From an uncultured Bacteroidales bacterium (lineage in GTDB: Bacteria; Bacteroidota; Bacteroidia; Bacteroidales; WCHB1-69): a stretch of DNA of 64,000 bases. Both the position numbers and the translations under genes were made by a program. The DNA lies in NCBI GenBank assembly GCA_905233585.1, contig CAJOFD010000001.1:1-64000 (forward strand), in the 5' to 3' direction. Shown one piece after another: positions 48,561-56,800 of this stretch (position 1 is the first letter of the stretch; each line of letters opens with the position of its first letter). The notes beneath the pieces are model-generated. The model was not told the DNA's origin and made no database searches. It saw nothing but the letters and a program-made list of their open reading frames with translations.

Positions 48561-48622
48561 ATCTTATTCTTTTGTGTGGAAAAGGGATAATGATACATAT
48601 AATTTTTAATTTCGTTAAAAAA

Positions 48623-48895
48623 ATGACAAATTTAGATATTAACGCCTATGGTGTACAAGAATTAAATAAACAAGAAATGATTCAAACCGAAGGAGGTTTT
48701 ATTCCATTAGTTATTGCTGCAGTTGTAGCCGCAACAGTGTTAACGGCTTGTACCGTTGATGTTACTATAAATAATAATAATGGTGGAACCAATAACAATA
48801 CTACTAATAGCAATAATCCAAATAGTAATGGTGTTGGAACAGGAAATGGTACTAATAGTGGTAATGGAAATGGTAGCAATAATCAAAAAAACTAA
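48623..48895 (+). CDS. Double-glycine leader peptide precursor with Asn/Gly-rich tail
   Basis: A 90-residue precursor. Residues 1-25 form a leader with Tyr-Gly-Val-Gln-Glu-Leu-Asn-Lys-Gln-Glu-Met and Gln-Thr-Glu-Gly-Gly, the cleavage signal for C39 peptidases. The core starts Phe-Ile-Pro, has a hydrophobic segment rich in Ala/Val ending Leu-Thr-Ala-Cys near 43, then Val-Asp-Val-Thr-Ile and a tail of almost only Asn, Gly, Thr and Ser. The start at 48623 is chosen because the decayed copy keeps the same ATG and an in-frame ATG upstream lacks support. The exporter, adaptor and two proteases follow. Function (bacteriocin, signal or surface peptide) is unknown. Confidence 0.75.
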   Translation: MTNLDINAYGVQELNKQEMIQTEGGFIPLVIAAVVAATVLTACTVDVTINNNNGGTNNNTTNSNNPNSNGVGTGNGTNSGNGNGSNNQKN

Positions 48896-48901
48896 TTGTT
48901 T

Positions 48902-48940
48902 AAAATTAGGATAACGGCAAAACTCCGTTATCCTAATTTT
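48902..48940 (+). terminator. Strong hairpin between precursor and export genes
   Basis: AAAATTAGGATAACGG (48902-48917) pairs perfectly with CCGTTATCCTAATTTT (48925-48940) around a seven-base loop. The T tail is short, so it may be a partial terminator or mRNA stabiliser giving more precursor than exporter mRNA, as is common in peptide export operons. Confidence 0.7.
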
Positions 48941-48952
48941 AACTAAAAAAAT

Positions 48953-49510
48953 ATGGAAGAATTAATTTCTCAAAAAGAGGGTTATCGAATAGATAAATAT
49001 ACAATAAGTTTTTTATGGGCAAATCTTTTTGCTCTCATTTTAATGGTATTTTCTGCTGTATTATTCATTGTTCCATACCTATTACTATGGGGAAGTATTA
49101 GTTTTACGATTAATTGGATATGGTATGTTTTTTTATTAATAGGTCTGATTTTACACGAATTCATTCATGCTATAACCTTTGCTATATTGATTAAAGATTT
49201 TAAGTTTAAACATATACATTTAGGGTTTAAATGGAAATATTTAACTCCTTATTGTCATTGTAATACTCCTTTAAAAAAGCAGGATTATATCATTGGCGGT
49301 TTGATGCCATTAATATTATTCGGAATTATCCCCTCATTATTAGGAATATGTTTTCATCAATTTGAATGGGTTATTTGGGGTATTGTTTTTTCTGCCATAG
49401 CAGCAGGGGATATTTGGGTTGTTTGGGAAACACGTTATTTGTCAAAAGATACTTACATATTGGATAATCCCAATGAAATAGGTTTTTTTGTGTATGAAAA
49501 AATGGTTTAA
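48953..49510 (+). CDS. Membrane zinc metalloprotease-like protein, DUF3267 type
   Basis: A 185-residue protein with about four membrane segments (roughly 24-46, 54-74, 112-130 and 137-155). The second holds Leu-His68-Glu-Phe-Ile-His72, the HExxH zinc motif of intramembrane or membrane-bound zincins; Gly-Gly-Leu-Met-Pro and a later Gly-Asp could supply the third ligand. The layout fits the DUF3267 family. It overlaps the next gene by 17 bases and lies inside a peptide export operon, so it may process the peptide, its leader, or protect the host. Activity is inferred from the motif only. Confidence 0.75.
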   Translation: MEELISQKEGYRIDKYTISFLWANLFALILMVFSAVLFIVPYLLLWGSISFTINWIWYVFLLIGLILHEFIHAITFAILIKDFKFKHIHLGFKWKYLTPYCHCNTPLKKQDYIIGGLMPLILFGIIPSLLGICFHQFEWVIWGIVFSAIAAGDIWVVWETRYLSKDTYILDNPNEIGFFVYEKMV

Positions 49511-50399
49511 ATACTTATTAATAAGCATGTTATGCATTTATGTTGTAATATTGCTATGGGGAACATTGGCTTATTGCAAACGCAATATACTGCAAAAATA
49601 TGTGTATAACAATGGAAATGGAACATTGGTGCATATTTCTTATGGCAATTATGGTTTCCAAGTCAATGATGGTTATATTATATTCCATAAGAGTGGTTTT
49701 ATTATGGATTCGGGTTGTTCTAGTTCATATATAGTCCCTGACACGCTTCTGCATCTTCCAAATTTTAATGTCCAAGCAAGTATTTGTATAACAGATGTCA
49801 ATAATGAAATAAAAGAATATCCACTCTATTTTGTCCCGACAATAAAGATAGATGATTCTTTAATTGTAAGAAATGTTGTTGCATATCCTTTTGAGTGGAC
49901 TTCTAATAAGACAAGTGCAATTGGAATGGATATTATATCTACTGCCAATTGGCATTTTAACTTCAATAATAATACGGTAAATATTACACCTGTCTCCGAA
50001 ACAGCAATTATTCCACAAAAACATATCACTTTTTCATATACAAAAACCAAAGATCCTTTAACTAATTTGGTTATAGGCAACAATGTATATGACAATGTTT
50101 TGTTGGATATGGGAATGGTTGATTGGGACATGTGTTTAACGGATTCTGATTTGTCGTTGCTGTTTCAAAATTATATACCAATTGATTCTTCAGAAACAAC
50201 AAGTTACGGTCATAATAGTTCTTATACTACTACTAAATATTATTTTGATTCTGTCAGTATAGACGCAGAAATATATCGAGATATTTGTATTAGAAAAGGA
50301 AGTAAAAATATCATTGGTATGGATTTTTTCCGTCGTTTTGACCATTTGTTTTGGGATAGTAAAAACAAGAAAGTGTACTTGTGGAATGACGAAAAATAA
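49494..50399 (+). CDS. Membrane-anchored retropepsin-like aspartic protease
   Basis: A 301-residue protein. One membrane segment (about 6-27) is followed by a two-lobe clan AA protease: Asp72-Ser-Gly in Phe-Ile-Met-Asp-Ser-Gly-Cys-Ser with the partner hydrophobic-Gly motif Ala-Ile-Gly-Met-Asp near 143, and a second lobe with Leu-Leu-Asp-Met-Gly near 203-207 and Ile-Ile-Gly-Met-Asp-Phe-Phe near 277. The second motif has Met in place of Ser/Thr, which may weaken it. It probably faces the periplasm. The stop is directly adjacent to the exporter's ATG. A 30-codon copy of its end survives at 47954. Confidence 0.75.
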   Translation: MKKWFKYLLISMLCIYVVILLWGTLAYCKRNILQKYVYNNGNGTLVHISYGNYGFQVNDGYIIFHKSGFIMDSGCSSSYIVPDTLLHLPNFNVQASICITDVNNEIKEYPLYFVPTIKIDDSLIVRNVVAYPFEWTSNKTSAIGMDIISTANWHFNFNNNTVNITPVSETAIIPQKHITFSYTKTKDPLTNLVIGNNVYDNVLLDMGMVDWDMCLTDSDLSLLFQNYIPIDSSETTSYGHNSSYTTTKYYFDSVSIDAEIYRDICIRKGSKNIIGMDFFRRFDHLFWDSKNKKVYLWNDEK

Positions 50400-52574
50400 A
50401 TGAAAAAAGATATTTGTATTCAACAACGGGACACTTCAGATTGTGGTGCCACTTGTTTGGCTTCCGTAGCAGCGTTTTATGACTTAAAAATGCCTGTTTC
50501 TCGCATTCGTCAAATTGCTGGTACCAATCAGTGTGGAACAAATGTTTTGGGCATGGTGGAAGCTGCCGAACAATTGGGTTTCGCAGTCAAGGCAGTAAAA
50601 GCAGTCAATGCAGATGGCTCTTGTAATTTAGATGCACTTGACAAAATACCAAAACCATCCATTGCCCATGTCTTAAATGATAAAAGACAGCCTCATTATG
50701 TAGTAATTTATAAGGTAAACAAGACAAATATTGAAATAATGAATCCCGGTAGCGGGGAAATGGAAAAGATTAGTCTTGATGATTTTATAAAAACATGGAC
50801 AGGGGTACTCATTTTATTGGTTCCCGATGTTGATTTTGTTGCACGTAATGAAAAAACATCTATACTTCAACGTTTTTGGTTTTTGTTCAAACCACATAAG
50901 GGGACTTTTCTGCAAGCATTATTCGGTTCCCTTGTTTATACAATATTAGGACTTGCAACATCAATTTGTATCCAAAAAATCATTGACTATGTTATTCCTG
51001 ATGGCAACCGCAATCTATTGAATCTAATTTGCCTAATTATGATTGTTGCTACAATATTGTCGCTTTTTATCGGTTACGTACGTTCTTTGCTAATGATGAG
51101 AAGTGGAGTTTTAATAAATACACGTCTGATACTAGGTTATTACAAACATTTGTTAAAATTGCCACAAAGTTTTTTTGATACCATGCGTTCTGGAGAAATT
51201 ATATCCCGTATGAGCGATGCAGCACAAATTAATACGTTTATCAATAACTCTCTTTTGAGTATTGTAATAAATTTGTTTACGGTTATAGTGGCTTTTGTTC
51301 TAATGTTTTCCTATTATTGGAAATTAGCCTTATTGATGTTGATTGCCATTCCTGTTTATTTTATTATTTTTATGCTTTATAATAAAGTCAATAAAATTAT
51401 CCAACGTAAACTTATGGAAGAAGGAGCGGAATTAGAATCACAATTAGTAGAGTCTATAAATGCAGTAGGAACAATCAAGCAATTTGGTATAGAAAACTTT
51501 GCTAATGTTAAAACAGAAAACAAGTTTATACAATTAACGCACACTGGTTGGAATGCTGGAAAGTATGGATTAATAACAGACACAGCCTCTAATTTATTTT
51601 CTAATTTATTTGTAACAGCCTTACTATGGATAGGAACATCTTATGTATTAGATGGAATTATCACCCCCGGTGAATTGATGTCATTTCATACATTGACAGG
51701 TTATTTTATGGGACCCGTTATTTCATTAGTTAGTGTCAATAGAGTGTTTCAAAATGCAAAAATTGCAGCAGACCGTTTGTTCGAAATTTTTGACCTTGAT
51801 ACCGAAGATAATTCGCAAAAAATCTCTTTTTCTCATGAACAATGCGGAGATATTATTTTTGATAATGTAAATTTCCGATATGGAACACGTACAGAGGTCT
51901 TTCAAAAATTCAACATTAGCTTTAAGCAAGGAAATGTTAGTGCGATTATCGGAGAAAGTGGAAGTGGAAAAACAACATTAATTGCATTGTTACAAAATCT
52001 ATATCCATTACAATCTGGGCATATCCGTATAGGTGAAACCGATATTAAAAACATCAATAATCATGATTTACGTAAAGTAGTTGGAATTGTCCCACAACAA
52101 ATTGATTTATTTCACGGAACTATTGCAGACAATATTATTTTAGATGATTTTGAACCCGATTGGCAAAAAGTTTACCATATTTGCCAAAAAGTTGGTATCA
52201 CTGAATGGCTGGAAAAATTACCTCAGGGTATTCAAACAGAAATCGGTGAAAACGGTACACAACTTTCAGGAGGTCAAAGACAAAAAATTGCAATAGCAAG
52301 AGCATTGTATTCTGACCCTGATATTTTTATTTTGGACGAAGCAACTTCCGCTTTGGATTCCGAAGCCGAACAATATATTAAAGACATTGTCTTCAATCTT
52401 AAAAAACAAGGAAAAACAATTATATTAATTGCTCATCGTTTAGGAACAATTATGAATGCAGATACAATTTTTGTACTAAAAGATGGACATTTAATTGAGC
52501 AAGGGTCTCATCAAGAATTGTTAAATCAAAATGGCCAATATGCTCAATATTGGCATAAACAAACACCAATCTGA
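50400..52574 (+). CDS. Peptidase C39-ABC exporter (PCAT)
   Basis: A 724-residue bacteriocin-type exporter. The N-terminal C39 peptidase has the catalytic Cys15 in Ser-Asp-Cys-Gly-Ala-Thr, His near 99 in Pro-His-Tyr-Val-Val-Ile-Tyr, and a following Met-Asn-Pro-Gly-Ser-Gly. Six membrane segments span about 165-450. The ATPase has Walker A Gly-Glu-Ser-Gly-Ser-Gly-Lys-Thr near 518-525, signature Leu-Ser-Gly-Gly-Gln near 622 and Ile-Leu-Asp-Glu-Ala-Thr near 645. It would cut the precursor after the double glycine and pump the core out. All catalytic motifs look intact. A HlyD-type adaptor follows after five bases. Confidence 0.95.
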   Translation: MKKDICIQQRDTSDCGATCLASVAAFYDLKMPVSRIRQIAGTNQCGTNVLGMVEAAEQLGFAVKAVKAVNADGSCNLDALDKIPKPSIAHVLNDKRQPHYVVIYKVNKTNIEIMNPGSGEMEKISLDDFIKTWTGVLILLVPDVDFVARNEKTSILQRFWFLFKPHKGTFLQALFGSLVYTILGLATSICIQKIIDYVIPDGNRNLLNLICLIMIVATILSLFIGYVRSLLMMRSGVLINTRLILGYYKHLLKLPQSFFDTMRSGEIISRMSDAAQINTFINNSLLSIVINLFTVIVAFVLMFSYYWKLALLMLIAIPVYFIIFMLYNKVNKIIQRKLMEEGAELESQLVESINAVGTIKQFGIENFANVKTENKFIQLTHTGWNAGKYGLITDTASNLFSNLFVTALLWIGTSYVLDGIITPGELMSFHTLTGYFMGPVISLVSVNRVFQNAKIAADRLFEIFDLDTEDNSQKISFSHEQCGDIIFDNVNFRYGTRTEVFQKFNISFKQGNVSAIIGESGSGKTTLIALLQNLYPLQSGHIRIGETDIKNINNHDLRKVVGIVPQQIDLFHGTIADNIILDDFEPDWQKVYHICQKVGITEWLEKLPQGIQTEIGENGTQLSGGQRQKIAIARALYSDPDIFILDEATSALDSEAEQYIKDIVFNLKKQGKTIILIAHRLGTIMNADTIFVLKDGHLIEQGSHQELLNQNGQYAQYWHKQTPI

Positions 52575-52579
52575 TAGAT

Positions 52580-53725
52580 ATGAGTCTAAAAAACATTTTT
52601 TCACAGGAAGTTATAGAGAATAGTTACGAACGGATTGTATCTGATTTTGGAAAATCAACCAAATCAATATATATTATTGTGCTTATTTTCATTGCTTTGA
52701 TGTTTATTTCTTTGTTTTTCATAACAATAGATATTGGGGTTACTGCTATTGGAACAATCAAACCTATTGGTGAACATATTATTATTACTGCTCCCAATAA
52801 TGGCAAAATAATACATTTTAAATATCAAGAAAACGATAAAATTTACAAAGGTGATACTTTATTGATAGTTTGGACAGATAATATTATTTCTGCATTGCCT
52901 GCACTCCAACAACGTCAAACAGAATTGGAAAATATGTTGGCAGATTTGAAATATCTTGTTAATAATCAAATTCCTGAATGTTTTCAGAGTTCACAATATC
53001 TTCAAGATTACAATTATTATATAGCACAATTAGAAGATATAACTATAAAACGAGATTTAGAAAAAAAACGATACAATAGGGAGAAATATCTTTTTGACAA
53101 AGAAATATCTACCCCTGCTGATTTTGAAACTTACGAATCCATTTATAAGCAAAGCGAAAATGCTCTACTTACTCTCAAACGCAAACAACTAACCAAATGG
53201 AGAAACGAACAAATTAATTATCAAACAGAACTAAACAATATTTTAACACAAATAACACAAATCAATATTCAAAATCAAGAGTCTGTTGTTATTTCACCTA
53301 TCAATGGAAATATTCATCAGGTAGCGAATGTGAATAAAAATTCATACGTACATGTGGGACAACAATTACTAGAATTGTCTCCTGATGGAGATTTGTTTGT
53401 TGAATGTTTTGTTTCTTCTAAAGATATTGGGTTAATAACCCCCAATATGTCTGTTCGTTTTCGTGTAGATGCTTTTGATTATACACAATGGGGAATCTTA
53501 ACAGGAAATGTAGTAGATATAGCTAATGATATAACGATATCTGATACTATTTCCTATTACAAAATTCGTTGTAGTCTTGATAGACCATTCCTTGAACTTA
53601 GAAATGGCTTTCGTGGTTATGTAAAAAAAGGTATGACTGTCAATGCAAGAATGATTGTTCAAAAACGCACTATTTTTCAGTTATTATATGACAATGTCAA
53701 TAATTGGTTAAATCCAACATTATAA
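52580..53725 (+). CDS. HlyD-family membrane fusion protein
   Basis: A 381-residue periplasmic adaptor. One membrane segment lies at about 31-53, followed by a biotinyl-lipoyl-like half-domain (Ile-Ile-Thr-Ala-Pro-Asn-Asn-Gly-Lys near 71), a helical coiled-coil hairpin (about 105-245) and the second lipoyl half with Val-Ile-Ser-Pro-Ile-Asn-Gly-Asn-Ile near 255. It would join the PCAT exporter to an outer-membrane channel, which is not in the window. Last gene of the export operon; the next gene converges after a 102-base gap with no clear terminator. Confidence 0.92.
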   Translation: MSLKNIFSQEVIENSYERIVSDFGKSTKSIYIIVLIFIALMFISLFFITIDIGVTAIGTIKPIGEHIIITAPNNGKIIHFKYQENDKIYKGDTLLIVWTDNIISALPALQQRQTELENMLADLKYLVNNQIPECFQSSQYLQDYNYYIAQLEDITIKRDLEKKRYNREKYLFDKEISTPADFETYESIYKQSENALLTLKRKQLTKWRNEQINYQTELNNILTQITQINIQNQESVVISPINGNIHQVANVNKNSYVHVGQQLLELSPDGDLFVECFVSSKDIGLITPNMSVRFRVDAFDYTQWGILTGNVVDIANDITISDTISYYKIRCSLDRPFLELRNGFRGYVKKGMTVNARMIVQKRTIFQLLYDNVNNWLNPTL

Positions 53726-53827
53726 GTAGCATATATCCTTTTTGCCATATTTTTAATATATTGTTTTTATGTTTATTTGTCTAAAACCATGGTTGTAAAG
53801 AACAAACAATTGGTTGTCCGCGGTCTT

Positions 53828-56800
53828 TTATTCTACCTTTATTCTTATACCATTGGAATGAGCCGAAAATTCCGGAGCATACATACATTCAATATTGGCT
53901 ACTCCATTGGAAAAACTACCTTTTTGAGTTGCAATAAGCCTATATTCAAATACATAAGTTCCTTTTTGAAGTTGTTCTATAAAGAAATGTGTAGCCGCAT
54001 CTTTTGTGGACTCATAATAAATCAATCCGTCTTGATATTTGTAGGAAGATAACACATTGGTGGGTTCAAAGGCAGATGCACGCATATCTTTCAAGTGAAG
54101 ATATTCCATATCTCTGTCCGCTTTTAATATTACTCTGACGCAAATTTTATCTCCGACTTTAATAGGGGATTGGTCTGTAATCTCTTGTAAGCGTTCCCCA
54201 TTGTTGGACAAAACAACTTTATAGAGTTTTTTCTCTAAATATAAAGGAGTATTCGCATTGGTAATTTTGTCCAAATCTTCTTCATATTGCCAATAGGCTG
54301 CTCCCCAACTGCTTCCTTGGGTTTCTTTTTCGATAGTAATATTTGCCAAATCGGAGGATATGTCTTTGCTGTCCCATTTTAATTTTACATATTTGCTTCC
54401 GGCTTGGGCGTCTTTGAGGGTGTCTATAAAAAAGGCTTGATTGCCTATGGTTAAGGTTGTTTTTGCATTGGTATCAATCACAGAAGCGGAGTTTCTCATC
54501 AAAAGAGCATAGCAGGCTTCAGTGTTTGCTTTTGTCGTAGCCCAATGTTGTGTTTGTTTTTGTTTCAACAGCCACAGTTGCATTTTTGCGACACTTTCGG
54601 TGTCGTGCAAAATGGTTTCAAAGGCTTCTATCATTAAGGATTGGCGTTCTATAGGTGCTTCATACCAAAAATATCCGTATCCTTCTTTTTTCCACCACAT
54701 ACCCATTTCATCGCTATATTGTGCTTTGGATTTAATATCTTTGAGAATTTGTTTGGCCAAACCTACTTCTCCTTGACGGTATAAGGTCAAAGCGGCGAGT
54801 GTCTGTCCATACCAATTGTATTGGTTCCAATGAGTTTTTATTTGTTGGACAAAATAGTTGTACATTTCTTTGTGTGTGGTATGTATGGGTATTTTTTTCA
54901 AGAAGAAAGTTCTTGCATATAGATATTGTATGTCAGAATAGTAAAGACCTGCAATTTTTAACATATCATGTTTTTTCAGGTAGTTGTATCTGTCTTGCAT
55001 TTGATTATCCAAATAAGCCACTGCCTTTTTTATTGTTGTTTTTTCTAATGAGTGGTCATTGATATTCATTGTTGCCAAGTGTCCGAAACCGCTGACAATA
55101 TGGGTTGTGATGTATAAGGACGAATATATTCCGCCTTTAAACCAAGACCAACCGCCATCGGAATTTTGTGCTTTTTGTAATTTTTGTTTGGCATTTTCCA
55201 ATTCTTGATGAATTTTTTTACTGTCAAACAAAGAGGCGATTTGTTTTTTGTCGGCACTTTCAGATTGGGCATTAAGCAACCATGGCGTTTCTTGCAAAGC
55301 AATGGATTTCAATTCTTTGTTTTTTTCTAATTGAGATAAAAATGCATCTGATTGTTCTTGTTGCCATTTTTGGAATACATCTTGTATTTCCCCGTGATTA
55401 TCAACAATATGTTTGGCAATGGAGTTGGCATAGAACTTGCTGAATGTTTGTTCGTTGCAGTCGTATGGATAACTCATCAAATAGGGTAGTGCTTGTACCA
55501 CGTACCATATTGGATTTGCTGTAAATTCTACGGTGTATTTATAATGTTCAATACTTGATTGGGGCAAAGCAAATGCTTTTTGCAGCCTGTCAAAAACAAT
55601 GTGTTTCTTACCTTGACCATTGATATAGAATGGCAAAGATTCTGTAATCATCATTCTGTTGGACAAAACGGGTATCATTCTTTGTTCTATATCGGTATAT
55701 TGTCCTGATTTTGCAGCAACTTTGTAAGTAATTGCGGCTATATGTTTGGGAATAATTAAGATGAAGTTTGCCAATTGAGATTCGTTGCCTTTGATGGTGA
55801 AAGTAATGGCAGAATCGCCTTTAATAATGGAAAGAGGATTATTAGTTTGGGCATCAAAGAATGTTATGTTAAGTGTTCCTTTTTGGATTTCTTTTGAGAG
55901 ATTGACAATTTTTACCGCAAAGGTAATCGTGTCGCCTTCTCTGAAAAAACGAGGATAGTTGGGTATTACCATTAATGGTTTTTGGGTGTATAAGAATTTT
56001 TCAAACTTGGTGTTCGTCATTTCTTTGTCGTGAATCAAACCCATCATTTTCCATTTGGTTAACGATTCCGGCAATGTTGCAGAGAAAACAATTTCTCCGT
56101 CTGCGGAATTGGTAAGGTGAGGTAAGAAAAATGCAGTTTCGGCAAAATTGCTACGAATTTGTTCACTTGTTTCGTTTTCTGCAGTCTCTTCCTCTAAAAT
56201 ATCTTCATTGGCTACAACCGTTCTTTCTACTGATCTGTATTCTAAAACATTGTCATACAGTGAATTGTAAATTTTTGTATTTTTACGATAGGTTGCTCCA
56301 GTGGCATAGAGCCGAGAGTCTCCATAATAATAGCGATAAATATTCAATATTTTTCTCCAAGAATAATGTGCTAATGGTATGTTAGGTTTTGAGGTATATG
56401 GGAAATAACAATTTTCTTGGTCATATTGTATTGATGGCGTATAAAAAGATGTTAATCTGTAGAGTGGGGTGAACATTTGTGGTAGATAGATATTCCAATT
56501 GTTAGAAACAAAAGCATCTAAAGAGGCGTCATACATCGTACACAAGAGTTCGGTGTTGATTTTTTCGTCTTTGTTGCTTTTGATTTTGATTTGCCATTGT
56601 TCGTTTTGCCCCGGTAACAAATAATCTCTAAAATGAACAAATTCAGCCGATAAGGTTTTGGGTGTTTCTTTGTAAATGTGAACGGTTTGTGTAGCAACAT
56701 AATAATGTTCATTTTGAACAAGAACGGCTCTGAATAAAATTTCATCTAAATGTTCTTTGCCGACAATGATAGAGAAATCTTTGGTCTCTTGATTTAGTTT

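Noticed and set aside
48557..48622. Longer start for the peptide precursor
   Set aside because: It begins inside the -7 promoter element, and the double-glycine leader starts at the ATG kept in both copies (48623).
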